Below, piece after piece: positions 54,293-61,161 of a stretch of DNA of 64,000 nucleotides; the stretch's first letter is position 1; each line of letters starts with the position of its first letter. Both the position numbers and the translations under genes were made by a program. The stretch lies in the NCBI GenBank assembly GCA_938014215.1, contig CALLRW010000032.1, positions 62,001-126,000 of the forward strand. The letters run 5' to 3'. The notes under the pieces were generated by a model. It saw only the letters and a list, made by a program, of their open reading frames with translations, did no database searches and was not told where the DNA came from. This DNA is from an uncultured Alistipes sp. (GTDB lineage: Bacteria > Bacteroidota > Bacteroidia > Bacteroidales > Rikenellaceae).

Positions 54293-54746
54293 CTATTCAC
54301 GGTTCTATGCTATCGCCAAAGCGAAGAGCATCGATCTCGACCAGCACAAGGAGGTACTGGTGTCGCAATTCACCGGAGGGCGCACGTCGTCGCTGCGGGA
54401 GATGACCCCTGCCGAGTACGAGGAGATGTGCGAGTGTCTCCAGACGGGCAAGCAGCTCGGCGAACCCTCTGCCGCATACAGGGAGCGGCTGCGTCGGGCC
54501 CGTTCGGCGGCCCTGAACCGCATGCAGCGTCTCGGCGTGGATACGGCCGACAGGACATTCGCCGCCGTGGATGAGTTCTGCCTCGACCCGCGCATCGCCG
54601 GCAAGCCTTTCGGGATGCTGACCGTCGACGAGCTGCAGGCTCTCGTGCCGAAGTTCGAGGCGATCCTGCGCAAACCGAAGCCCGTGAAGCCGCAGCGGGT
54701 CGTGCAGATTCCGATTTTCATTAGATCGAACCAATTACCGAGTTGA
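54276..54746 (+). CDS. GemA-like (DUF1018-like) phage regulatory protein
   Basis: The start at 54276 (MKRKRNYSRFYAIAKAKSID) overlaps the preceding gene by 17 bases. The 156-residue protein has a basic N-terminus and then LREMTPAEYEEMCECLQTG, RARSAALNRMQRLGVDTADRTFAAVDEFCLDPRIAGKPFGMLTVDELQALVPKFEAILR. The last part is like the GemA/gp16 proteins that follow the transposition genes of many Mu-like phages. Mu GemA affects host gene expression and gyrase sensitivity. Assignment rests on pattern and place. Confidence 0.6.
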   Translation: MKRKRNYSRFYAIAKAKSIDLDQHKEVLVSQFTGGRTSSLREMTPAEYEEMCECLQTGKQLGEPSAAYRERLRRARSAALNRMQRLGVDTADRTFAAVDEFCLDPRIAGKPFGMLTVDELQALVPKFEAILRKPKPVKPQRVVQIPIFIRSNQLPS

Positions 54747-54747
54747 T

Positions 54748-55026
54748 ATGGAGAAACCTACAATAACCGTCGATTTGTCTGGAGAGCAGGGAAATATTTT
54801 CACCCTGATGTCGGAGGCGCGAGCAGCGATCCTATCCAACGTTCGGAGGCTCGGCTTCCAAACACAGAAATCGCGTGAAGAGCAAGATCGAGACAAAGCT
54901 CATGCGGAGTTCGTTGCAGGGCAGATGATGCGAGAAGTGATGCAAACCCATACATATGACGGGGCGCTCGCTATCATTCGCCGATATGTGAACATCGAAC
55001 AGAAAGGAGGTGCGCCTATGGAGTAA
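54748..55026 (+). CDS. Small phage protein before the structured noncoding block
   Basis: A 92-residue protein starting one base after the GemA-like stop; helical with SEARAAILSNVRRLGFQ and FVAGQMMREVMQTHTYDGALAIIRRYVNIEQ. Not recognised. Its stop is the last one before a 373-base stretch with RNA features and no supported gene. Confidence 0.65.
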   Translation: MEKPTITVDLSGEQGNIFTLMSEARAAILSNVRRLGFQTQKSREEQDRDKAHAEFVAGQMMREVMQTHTYDGALAIIRRYVNIEQKGGAPME

Positions 55027-55034
55027 CCGGTACG

Positions 55035-55121
55035 GGGTGGCGACAGGAAATGAACAACGAAATGGGAAAGATTGGCTGTTGTTTGGAGATAAGCACAGGG
55101 GTTCGAGTCCCCGGCCACCCG
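55035..55121 (+). ncRNA. tRNA-like element A (tRNA-Asn-like, divergent)
   Basis: GGGTGGC (55035-55041) pairs perfectly with GCCACCC (55114-55120); directly inside the 3' arm is a T arm with loop TTCGAGT (55102-55108) and stem GGGG/CCCC. The middle contains ATTGG CTGTTGT TTGGA (55071-55087), an anticodon-arm shape with loop reading U33-GTT-G37 (Asn anticodon), but its stem is mostly G-U. No normal D arm is seen and the middle is about 12 bases too long. An alternative fold pairs TGAACAAC with GTTGTTTG. So: a tRNA-derived or tRNA-mimic RNA, not a standard tRNA. Confidence 0.5.
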
Positions 55122-55139
55122 CAATCCCCTTTTTTGAGA

Positions 55140-55370
55140 TGAAGACCCGAGTGCGAGTAGGGCGACGATGGCGCAGGGGTTACCCGCCGGAGAATGGCGG
55201 TGGCAAAGCGGAACAGGACGCTTGACTCCATCGGACAGGTGACGCGAAAGGCTCTGACAGCCGGGAAAGACCGGCAAATGGGTCGGCAGGGCCTTCGGTT
55301 CCACCGGAGGCATAGCACAATGGCCAAAGCGATGCGGCTGTTGTTCCGGTTCGAGTCCGGACGACTTACA
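55140..55370 (+). ncRNA. Structured block with tRNA-like element B
   Basis: No gene is supported here, but stems follow each other: CCGCC/GGCGG with 7-base loop (near 55186), AAGCG/CGCTT, GGCT/AGCC, GCCGG/CCGGC, and CCTTCGGT/ACCGGAGG. At the right end, TAGCACAATGGCCAAAGC (55313-55330) looks like tRNA positions 8-25, TGCGGCTGTT like the 5' half of a tRNA-Asn anticodon arm, and TCCGG TTCGAGT CCGGA (55345-55361) is a perfect T arm; the 3' half of the anticodon arm and a paired acceptor stem are missing. The word GGCTGTTGTT is shared with element A. Confidence 0.45.
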
Positions 55371-55399
55371 GAATTGTTTAACCTTTATATCAGACAGCT

Positions 55400-55990
55400 A
55401 TGGAAAAGAAACAAGTAGGTACGTGGCGGTTGCCGGCCGAACTAACTGAATGCCGTCAAGGTGCGGAGATCGTCTTGGTTTTCGACAACCGGGATGAATA
55501 TCAGGGTATCTTCCGAGGATTCGATAACGAAGAGATCGTCCTGCAGGCGTGCGGAAGCCAATCGAAGATCGGACTTCCGCTCGAAAGACTTTACACATGG
55601 TGTGTCGTCGGAGAGGTCAAGCCCATCGATGCGGTGGTCTACCCGAGCGACGAGCGCACGATCTCGGTGGTCGATGATGCGATCTACGGAGGTGCGCATT
55701 GCTACGTGATCCGCGAGTGCCTCGGCTTCAACGACGGCAAGACGCAATACACCGAAACCGAGCAGGTCGTTCGGTTCGTGCAGAAGAACGACGACGGAAC
55801 GATGATCCCCGGACTGCAATCCGAGCAGCTGGTTCTGGCCTTGCTCGACCGCCATGAGAAGCTGAACACCCGATTCCCGTCGGAGCAGAACGCCAAGATG
55901 ATCGCCGGCCTGCGGATGTTTCTCGAGGCGTGCGAAGAGCGCGTGAGGAACCGTATGGAGCGCGGAGTGATGGGCGAACTTAAAAAGTAG
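55400..55990 (+). CDS. Phage protein with a possible Acb2/Tad1-type helical hairpin at the C-terminus
   Basis: A 196-residue protein. Residues about 1-130 contain a small beta-barrel-like start (AEIVLVFDNRDEYQGIFRGFDNEEIVLQA) and RTISVVDDAIYGGAHCYVIRECLGFNDGKTQY. Residues about 140-196 read LVLALLDRHEKLNTRFPS, EQNAKMIAGLRMFLEACEER and VRNRMERGVMG. The order L.DRh..LN.RFPS..N..mI.gL...L...e.R...R..RGV.G resembles, from memory, the two-helix domain found in many phage proteins related to the cyclic-nucleotide sponges Acb2 and Tad1. That link is an inference; no ligand residues can be assigned. Confidence 0.55.
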   Translation: MEKKQVGTWRLPAELTECRQGAEIVLVFDNRDEYQGIFRGFDNEEIVLQACGSQSKIGLPLERLYTWCVVGEVKPIDAVVYPSDERTISVVDDAIYGGAHCYVIRECLGFNDGKTQYTETEQVVRFVQKNDDGTMIPGLQSEQLVLALLDRHEKLNTRFPSEQNAKMIAGLRMFLEACEERVRNRMERGVMGELKK

Positions 55991-55995
55991 TGGTA

Positions 55996-56259
55996 ATGAA
56001 ATGGATTAGAGAACCTATTCCGGGATGTGCCGGATACACGGAAGCGATGATTGCGTTGACCCCCACCGAAGCGGCGATCTTGGCTAATGCCCTGCGGAAA
56101 CCATTGCGGGAATTGCAGAAGCAATTAGAACGATTGGATGATATTCACGAATCAGGTGAGGCTACCGAGCGGCAGGAGGCTCGTCGATGCGATATAGGCG
56201 AGACTGTTACGGTGCTTAAGTATTTTTTTGAACTGGAGTCTTTGAACCTTAAAAAGTAG
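55996..56259 (+). CDS. Small helical phage protein
   Basis: The ATG at 55996 (MKWIREPIPGCAGYTEAMIALTP) is chosen over a GTG two codons earlier that overlaps the preceding stop. The 87-residue protein is helical with coiled-coil character (EAAILANALRKPLRELQKQLERLDDIHESGEATERQEARR). Not recognised. Confidence 0.65.
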   Translation: MKWIREPIPGCAGYTEAMIALTPTEAAILANALRKPLRELQKQLERLDDIHESGEATERQEARRCDIGETVTVLKYFFELESLNLKK

Positions 56260-56264
56260 CGGCA

Positions 56265-56618
56265 ATGGGAGAACGAGAATGGAGCGATGCGGTTCTGATG
56301 GTCAACGGCCAGCCTGTCCGGGTAGTGCCGGAGGTGGACTTCGGCGGCGATATCCCGGACGATCCGGTCGCAAGAGGCATTTCCTCGATTGAGTTTTCGC
56401 TGCGCATTACGGGTGAAGCGATGTTGCGGATGGCGAATTTGACATCCCGATTCGGGCCAGAATTCGCGCAGTTCGCAGAGGAACTCCGCCGATGGGCAGC
56501 TGGATGCCGTTTCCGCTCGCGGGTGGAGAGGCGGCATTCACGAACCCGCCGCAGACAGCGGCCGACACGCTTGCAACGACGACAGAAACGACAAACCAAA
56601 AACAGAGTAAAACGATGA
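56265..56618 (+). CDS. Phage protein with a very basic C-terminus
   Basis: A 117-residue protein. The first 80 residues look like an ordinary domain (REWSDAVLMVNGQPVRVVPEVDFGGDIPDDPVARGISSIEFSLRITGEAMLRMANLTSRFG), while the last 35 are almost only Arg, Lys, Gln and Thr. The basic tail may bind nucleic acid. Its stop overlaps the next start by four bases (ATGA). Confidence 0.62.
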   Translation: MGEREWSDAVLMVNGQPVRVVPEVDFGGDIPDDPVARGISSIEFSLRITGEAMLRMANLTSRFGPEFAQFAEELRRWAAGCRFRSRVERRHSRTRRRQRPTRLQRRQKRQTKNRVKR

Positions 56619-56770
56619 AAGTGAAAATCAAAGGAATCAGCGATCTGGAGAGCGCGAAATACGTGTTCGACAACAGCGGTAATCTTATCGGGGTGCGCCT
56701 CGACGTGGATTCGGAACGCGGAATACGCAAAGTATATCCGATGGCGTTGGTCGAGGAGATATTCGATTGA
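56615..56770 (+). CDS. Very small phage protein
   Basis: A 51-codon gene whose ATG overlaps the upstream stop (ATGA). MKVKIKGISDLESAKYVFDNSGNLIGVRLDVDSERGIRKVYPMALVEEIFD is a compact beta-rich domain; a longer in-frame reading from 56492 is possible but would lie inside the previous gene. Not recognised. Confidence 0.62.
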   Translation: MKVKIKGISDLESAKYVFDNSGNLIGVRLDVDSERGIRKVYPMALVEEIFD

Positions 56771-56812
56771 CCTCATGAATAAGTTAAAGTGTTGAAAATA
56801 AGTGCGAATTGT

Positions 56813-56844
56813 CTTGCGTGTTCCGAATGGTAGTGTTATGTTTG
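56813..56844 (+). promoter_or_regulatory. Internal phage promoter
   Basis: CTTG (56813-56816), 20 bases, TATGTTTG (56837-56844), in the only sizeable gap (117 bases) of this gene run; it would drive the genes at 56888-57971. Confidence 0.6.
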
Positions 56845-56887
56845 CGATACAATTAAACGATTGATAAACAGTAAACTAAATATTGAT

Positions 56888-57313
56888 ATGAAACGCATGG
56901 ACGCACTTCGAATCGCCACAAATTTCTACACTTTCCGCATGGGTGTCAAACCAGAGTCGATGGCTATAACGGTAATGGAACCTGCCGATGGTCGCATTGT
57001 CATGCAAACTACGACCTGCAACGCTGAAGGGGAAGAGATCACCTACGAGATCGAGCTCCGGCCGACGACTAACGGTATTACAATGAAACAGGTTATCTCC
57101 GATTGCGATTTATCGGATTTCATACAGGATGTCAAGCATCTGTCCGACCTTAAAAAGGGCGATCTTTTCCGGCTGGAGAGCGATTGCGTGGTATGGCGCT
57201 TTTATGGTGCTGAAAAACGTTACGGCGCGTTGGCCTATGGCTTTACTCGCCAAAATGGTCGGGAGATATCTTGGCTGAATAAGGACGTGAATGTTTACCC
57301 TTGTGTAAAATGA
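56888..57313 (+). CDS. Phage protein of unknown function
   Basis: The start at 56888 (MKRMDALRIATNFYTFRMGV) follows the promoter by 43 bases; nine more codons are in frame upstream. The 141-residue protein alternates strands and helices (AITVMEPADGRIVMQTTTCNAEGEEITYEIELRPT, FIQDVKHLSDLKKGDLFRLESDCVVWRFYGAEKRYGALAYGF). The KKGDLFRL piece recalls small RNA-binding or SH3-like barrels. Not recognised. Confidence 0.65.
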   Translation: MKRMDALRIATNFYTFRMGVKPESMAITVMEPADGRIVMQTTTCNAEGEEITYEIELRPTTNGITMKQVISDCDLSDFIQDVKHLSDLKKGDLFRLESDCVVWRFYGAEKRYGALAYGFTRQNGREISWLNKDVNVYPCVK

Positions 57314-57323
57314 ACCAAAAAAC

Positions 57324-57971
57324 ATGGATATTACAAAAATGACAGCAGCGCAACGCGCCGAGTTGAAGGCGCAGCTTGAGGCCGAGGAGCGTGCCGAGAA
57401 ACAGAAACGCGAAGATGACATTGCGGCGTATAAGGATTCCGTCGACGAGTTCTGCCGGGGCAAGTTCGCCCGCCTGCAGGCATTGAGCGAGGAGATGCGT
57501 CGGGCGAAGGAGGAGGTGTTCGGCGATGCCGAGCGGCTGATCGCACTCAAAGAGGAACTGTTCCGCACGAAATCCGACCGCCACAGCAACCAGTTCACAA
57601 CCTCTGACGGGAGCATTACGGTCGCTCTGGGCTACCGCACGAACGACGGCTGGGACGACACGGTGAACGCCGGGGTCGACAAGGTCAAGACATTCATCCG
57701 CTCGCTGGCGAAAGACGACGATTCGGCCGCCCTGACGGAGATGGTGATGAACCTATTGGCCAAAGACCGCAAGGGGAACCTCAAGGCGAGCCGCGTGCTG
57801 CAACTACGGGAGATAGCCCGCAAGTCGGGCTATCCGGAACTTATCGAGGCGACCGACATCATCCAGAGCGCCTATCGGCCTGTGGATTCGTGCCAGTTCA
57901 TCTCGGTGTCCTACAAGGACGAGAAGGGGGTGAAACGTGCGCTGCCGCTCTCGCTGGCAGCGATGGAATAG
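57324..57971 (+). CDS. DUF3164 family phage protein
   Basis: A 215-residue protein: charged coiled-coil start (MTAAQRAELKAQLEAEERAEKQKREDD...), then VDEFCRGKFARLQALSEEMRRAKEEVF and SITVALGYRTNDGWDDTVNAGVDKVKTFI, ending in a basic domain with LQLREIARKSGYPELIEATDIIQSAYRPVDS. This matches DUF3164, a family almost confined to Mu-like phages, with suspected DNA-related function. A terminator follows within 20 bases. Confidence 0.82.
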   Translation: MDITKMTAAQRAELKAQLEAEERAEKQKREDDIAAYKDSVDEFCRGKFARLQALSEEMRRAKEEVFGDAERLIALKEELFRTKSDRHSNQFTTSDGSITVALGYRTNDGWDDTVNAGVDKVKTFIRSLAKDDDSAALTEMVMNLLAKDRKGNLKASRVLQLREIARKSGYPELIEATDIIQSAYRPVDSCQFISVSYKDEKGVKRALPLSLAAME

Positions 57972-57990
57972 CGCCGTCCCTCTGCAAAGC

Positions 57991-58021
57991 AAATCCCGCT
58001 CCGAAAAGAGCGGGATTTTTA
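57991..58021. terminator. Terminator between DUF3164 and lipoprotein genes
   Basis: AAATCCCGCTC / GAGCGGGATTT, 11 bp, loop CGAAAA, then TTATT on the plus strand and GCTTTGC on the minus strand. It closes the early run and the convergent lipoprotein gene. Confidence 0.85.
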
Positions 58022-58366
58022 TTACCTGACCTTCTTCAATGTCAGATCGCGGTCGAAGATGTGGATAGAAAGCACGTCGCCGTCGATGCGTCCCGTGAAC
58101 ATATTCGCGCTGGTCTCAATCGTGACGTTCGGTGCTTTGTAGGAATACCGATATTCCTGTCTGACTGGATCGGAGTTTTCGTATTTCCATTCGGCTGTGC
58201 ATTTGTGGTTGAGCGCGAAATAGAACGTATCGGTGCGCCCTTCCGTGGTTTGGCTCCATACAGTACCAATCAGTTCATCCGAGGTCGGAGTTTCCTCTTT
58301 GTCCGAACAGGATGAGAGGAGGATGCCCGCAAAACAGATAGAGAAGAGGAGGAACAGTCGTTTCAT
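58022..58366 (-). CDS. Phage-borne lipoprotein (moron candidate)
   Basis: A 114-residue lipoprotein (MKRLFLLFSICFAGILLSSCSD, lipobox Cys at about 20) with a small beta domain: LIGTVWSQTTEGRTDTFYFALNHKCTAEWKYE and ANMFTGRIDGDVLSIHIFD, a lipocalin-like pattern common in host lipoproteins. It is transcribed against all surrounding early genes and sits between a terminator and its own leader, the usual signs of a lysogenic-conversion gene. Surface exclusion of other phages or host fitness are possible roles. Confidence 0.75.
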   Translation of the reverse strand: MKRLFLLFSICFAGILLSSCSDKEETPTSDELIGTVWSQTTEGRTDTFYFALNHKCTAEWKYENSDPVRQEYRYSYKAPNVTIETSANMFTGRIDGDVLSIHIFDRDLTLKKVR

Positions 58367-58494
58367 GGCAGATGATTTTGATACAAAGGTAGTATTTTCC
58401 GGACAAATAGCTTAATTTCGTTAAGCAACGAGGGAGAAAATTTTGTTTTCTCCCTATTTTTGTGTATTGAAAACCCGAAATCCCCCCCCCGTGA

Positions 58495-58764
58495 ATGCCG
58501 AGAGGAAGAAACAAGGACTTAATCGACAAGCGCAACGAAGCGTTGTGCCGCCGCTGGTATTACTGGACGGAGGTTCAGCGTCTGCGCTTCGATGACGCCC
58601 TGAAGATTCTCTCCGAGCAGGAGTTCTTCATCTCAGAGGATCGCGTCATGGCCATCATCCGGCAATACTGCAAGGAGCATCCGGAGGGCGACATCCGTCC
58701 TGCTCCGAAGATCAAGGTTCCGAGGCTCACGGCCGGACAACTCCGCCTGTTCTCCGGGGAATAG
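58495..58764 (+). CDS. Small basic phage protein, possible DNA-binding
   Basis: An 89-residue protein (MPRGRNKDLIDKRNEALCRRWYYWTEVQRLRFDDALKILSEQEFFISEDRVMAIIRQY) that looks helical and basic, like a small DNA-binding or transcription activator protein. A TATTTTTG -7 element stands at 58455-58462. It is the last plus-strand gene, and its stop codon directly touches the stop of the minus-strand gene at 58765. Such a protein could be the switch to late genes, by position only. Confidence 0.65.
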   Translation: MPRGRNKDLIDKRNEALCRRWYYWTEVQRLRFDDALKILSEQEFFISEDRVMAIIRQYCKEHPEGDIRPAPKIKVPRLTAGQLRLFSGE

Positions 58765-59199
58765 TCACACGATCTCCCGCACGAGGTACTCGAACGTCAC
58801 CTCGTAGACCTTGACCCCGCCGCCGAGGGCATATTCGGTGCTGCGCCGTCGGTCGAGCTCTGACATCCTCTGCGACAACCTCATCCCCTGTACGGCCCGG
58901 AACATCCGGTCGGCCATCTGCTCGCGCTCGGCGATCTTCGCCTCCGTCGTGGAGCCGATATGGGTGTCGTCGTAACAGTCGATTGCCAGCTTCAACGTGA
59001 CGGACGTCTTGCCCTGCTGTATTCCGGGACGGCTGGCCATCGGCTGCCACTCCGTGTCGCCCATGCCGATCAGCACACAGGGGAACACGACCGGATACTG
59101 GTCTTCCTGCGATTCGAGCTGTCCGTAATCCTCGTCGATGCGGACTTCCGGCATCGCCTCTTCGATGCGCTTCATCAGCGCGAGTTTCACACTTTCCAT
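58765..59199 (-). CDS. Tail-terminator-like phage protein (gp37-type)
   Basis: A 144-residue protein with MESVKLALMKRIEEAMPEVRIDEDYGQLESQEDQYPVVFPCVLIG and later KTSVTLKLAIDCYDDTHIGSTTEAKIAEREQMADRMFRAVQGM, ending KVYEVTFEYLVREIV. The order helix, strand, VTLxLA strand and final strand fits tail-terminator or Mu gp37 proteins, and so does the place three bases after gpG. The last stop is the convergence point of late and early genes. Confidence 0.68.
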   Translation of the reverse strand: MESVKLALMKRIEEAMPEVRIDEDYGQLESQEDQYPVVFPCVLIGMGDTEWQPMASRPGIQQGKTSVTLKLAIDCYDDTHIGSTTEAKIAEREQMADRMFRAVQGMRLSQRMSELDRRRSTEYALGGGVKVYEVTFEYLVREIV

Positions 59200-59202
59200 C
59201 GT

Positions 59203-59820
59203 CTATAATTTAAGTACGGATTCTACCTGTGTTTCTACATCGGCGCGTATGCGTTCTTCGAGTTCGCGGCTCTGACCGATGAACTGCCTCTGGGGAATCC
59301 TGATCCGCAGATGCTTCTTTTTCGTCAGCGCCAAAGAGCGCCACATCTGCGCCTCGGGCGAGAGTGCGCCCCTCGGGGCATTTTCGGCCGCTTTGCGGCC
59401 TTTCGTTCCCGTCTTCGGCTTCCCGGCCGCTCGGTAGTACATCGCCCACGCAAACCGCCTCATTTTGGGCGTTACGGTGGGTTTCGTTTCACCGCCCCAG
59501 TTGTGGATCGGCGCATAGGGTACGTCGTTCACGATCTTGACCCGATAGTCGCCCGGCACGTAGCGCACAGCGTTGAACAGGTGGTTGCGGTTGCTGAGCA
59601 GCGGTTTGTGCTGGCTGGCCGCCGACGTTCCACCGGAGAGCTGCCGTTTGGTCTTCGGCCACGGGTGCAGTCCTCCGTCGACGAAGCCGCTCTTTCGGAA
59701 GTTGTCCTGAAAGTGCCGTTTGGCCATGTTTCCGACCCGGATGGGCATCTTGCGCCGCATCAGCGTGTCGATCTCTTTCTGCTTCGCTCGAATGAGCTTC
59801 GAGAACTCTTTGATATCCAT
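59203..59820 (-). CDS. Phage virion morphogenesis protein (Mu gpG-like)
   Basis: A 205-residue protein: MDIKEFSKLIRAKQKEIDTLMRRKMPIRVGNMAKRHFQDNFRKSGFVDGG, LHPWPKTKRQ, HKPLLSNRNHLFNAVRYV, and PYAPIHNWGG, the well-known order of tail-completion/virion morphogenesis proteins (Phage_tail_S/gpG family), with an added Ala/Lys/Gly-rich insert near residue 140. It works in head completion or head-tail joining. Three bases separate it from the next minus-strand gene. Confidence 0.85.
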   Translation of the reverse strand: MDIKEFSKLIRAKQKEIDTLMRRKMPIRVGNMAKRHFQDNFRKSGFVDGGLHPWPKTKRQLSGGTSAASQHKPLLSNRNHLFNAVRYVPGDYRVKIVNDVPYAPIHNWGGETKPTVTPKMRRFAWAMYYRAAGKPKTGTKGRKAAENAPRGALSPEAQMWRSLALTKKKHLRIRIPQRQFIGQSRELEERIRADVETQVESVLKL

Positions 59821-59854
59821 TTGAACGCCGTTCGAATAAAAATTTGCACCGAAT

Positions 59855-59885
59855 TTTGTTTTCGGTAGATTTGTTGTTATATTTG
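59855..59885 (+). promoter_or_regulatory. Consensus promoter pointing against the structural genes
   Basis: TTTG (59855-59858), exactly 19 bases, TATATTTG (59878-59885) on the plus strand, inside the 156-base gap between gpG and MuF genes, which are on the minus strand. Confidence 0.75.
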
Positions 59886-59891
59886 CGGGTG

Positions 59892-59977
59892 AAGGCGTGC
59901 CAACGCTTTCAAAAGCATCCGCACATAAGTCCGAGCTCCATGTCGGGAGTGTCTTTCGGCCGTTCGGATGCTTTTTT
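59892..59977 (+). ncRNA. Predicted phage small RNA of about 85 nt
   Basis: Begins about 7 bases after the -7 element and ends at a strong hairpin terminator: AAAAGCATCCG (59911-59921) pairs with CGGATGCTTTT (59965-59975), followed by TTTTTT. Inside this long stem lie nested pairs CCGA/TCGG and CTCC/GGAG. No start codon with a useful frame exists. The 3' end touches the MuF stop codon on the other strand, and the hairpin also has four T residues on that strand, so it doubles as the MuF terminator. Confidence 0.6.
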
Positions 59978-61161
59978 CATTTCCGGTATATCGAATACGG
60001 ATGTTCGTATATTTCCGATGTCTCCCGGTTCGTCCGGGCCTCGCATTTCACCACGAAAGTCCGCTTGCCGACCTCCAACTCATACACGGTGTATTCGACC
60101 AGTCCGCGCGACTGCTTCTTGCCGGTGAAATGTTTCGGCTCCTCCACGCGCACGAATCGCAGCCGGTCTAAATAGCGATCCATCTTCATCGACACATCGA
60201 CGCTTTCGGCATCGGCGGCATGGTATACCAACTGCCGGATGTCGGACTTCGAGCACATCACCGTTCCGTACTTCAATTCCGTGCTTGAATGTACGGCCGG
60301 CGCCGGCAGCGACAACCGACTGACGCGGGACGTCGCGTCGGATTTCTTCTCGGCGAGTTCCGCCCGTTTCGTCGTCAGCGTCTTTTCCGCCTTCTGCACC
60401 GCTTTGAGTACGTTTTTGCAGTGGTAACAGTCCTTCGTGCGGTTGGTGAAGAGCGTGAGCTGCACACCCTTGAACGCGCACTTCGAGCAGTCGGAGGGGA
60501 AATAGGGATGGTCGTCGGAGAACAATTGTGCCGTGCGCGCCGGATTGCCTTTCAGGCCGGGCGACGGTTCGATCCGCTCGCCGCCCAGCCCCGAGTTGTC
60601 GGTCACGGGGGCGTCTGTCGCCTCCCAGCCGCATTGGCAGCCCCACTCGTCCCCGGGCTTGTGCTCCTCCCAGAACGGGTCGTCGACGGGCCACACATGG
60701 TCGTAGAAGGGCATGTGCGACTCGCGAGGATTCACCGCCGTCGATGGCAGCCACCGGATATTCGGCAGCACGTCGGCCTCGACCATGAACTGCCGCATCT
60801 CGGCGGCACGGTGCGCCCGCTTGATGGCGGTGTCGTATTCGGTTCTAAGCCATGCCTCGACATGGTGATCGGCTATCGGCTCGACGTCGCGACGGAACTG
60901 CTGGTATGATTTCACCTCGCCGTTTTCGTCGATGAGCTGTGCCGCCATGTCGCGGCCCATGCGGTGGGTCTTGAACGCGGCGAACACGGCGTTGTTGGTG
61001 TGCAGCTGCTCCATGAAGTCTCCGCCGGCTTCGCTTCCGGAGAACCCGGCGTCGGTCGCCGCATCGAATATTCGGCTGACCTCCTCGAAGAGCTCGGCGT
61101 CGATCTGCGTGCGCGGGTCGTACCGCCGCTCGTAGATGTTCCGAAGCGCAGCGGCCAGCAC
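59977..61161 (-). CDS. MuF-type head morphogenesis protein with probable C-terminal nuclease domain
   Basis: Read from a GTG at 61161 this is 394 residues. The same frame is open upstream of the GTG and reads LVVDTLYIDAAEKQSAENGF, which looks like real protein, so the true start may be further up (no in-frame ATG, GTG or TTG is found there). The middle has the MuF pattern HMPFYDHVWPVDDPFWEEHKPGDEWGCQCGWE. A Cys pair region (CSKCAF, CYHC) follows. The last 110 residues (DRYLDRLRFVRVEEPKHF, LVEYTVYELEVGKRTFVVKC, HPYSIYRK) recall the barnase/EndoU/RelE-like nucleases fused to phage MuF proteins. No catalytic set is proven. Confidence 0.75.
   Translation of the reverse strand: MLAAALRNIYERRYDPRTQIDAELFEEVSRIFDAATDAGFSGSEAGGDFMEQLHTNNAVFAAFKTHRMGRDMAAQLIDENGEVKSYQQFRRDVEPIADHHVEAWLRTEYDTAIKRAHRAAEMRQFMVEADVLPNIRWLPSTAVNPRESHMPFYDHVWPVDDPFWEEHKPGDEWGCQCGWEATDAPVTDNSGLGGERIEPSPGLKGNPARTAQLFSDDHPYFPSDCSKCAFKGVQLTLFTNRTKDCYHCKNVLKAVQKAEKTLTTKRAELAEKKSDATSRVSRLSLPAPAVHSSTELKYGTVMCSKSDIRQLVYHAADAESVDVSMKMDRYLDRLRFVRVEEPKHFTGKKQSRGLVEYTVYELEVGKRTFVVKCEARTNRETSEIYEHPYSIYRK

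Noticed and set aside
55016..55327. 103-codon minus-strand frame with GWPGTRTPV
   Set aside because: This word is the usual antisense translation of tRNA T-arm sequence, so it supports the tRNA-like reading rather than a protein.
55194..55418. 74-codon open frame across tRNA-like element B
   Set aside because: The peptide (with FRFESGRL) is what one expects from reading through a tRNA T arm; it has no ribosome binding site or family resemblance.
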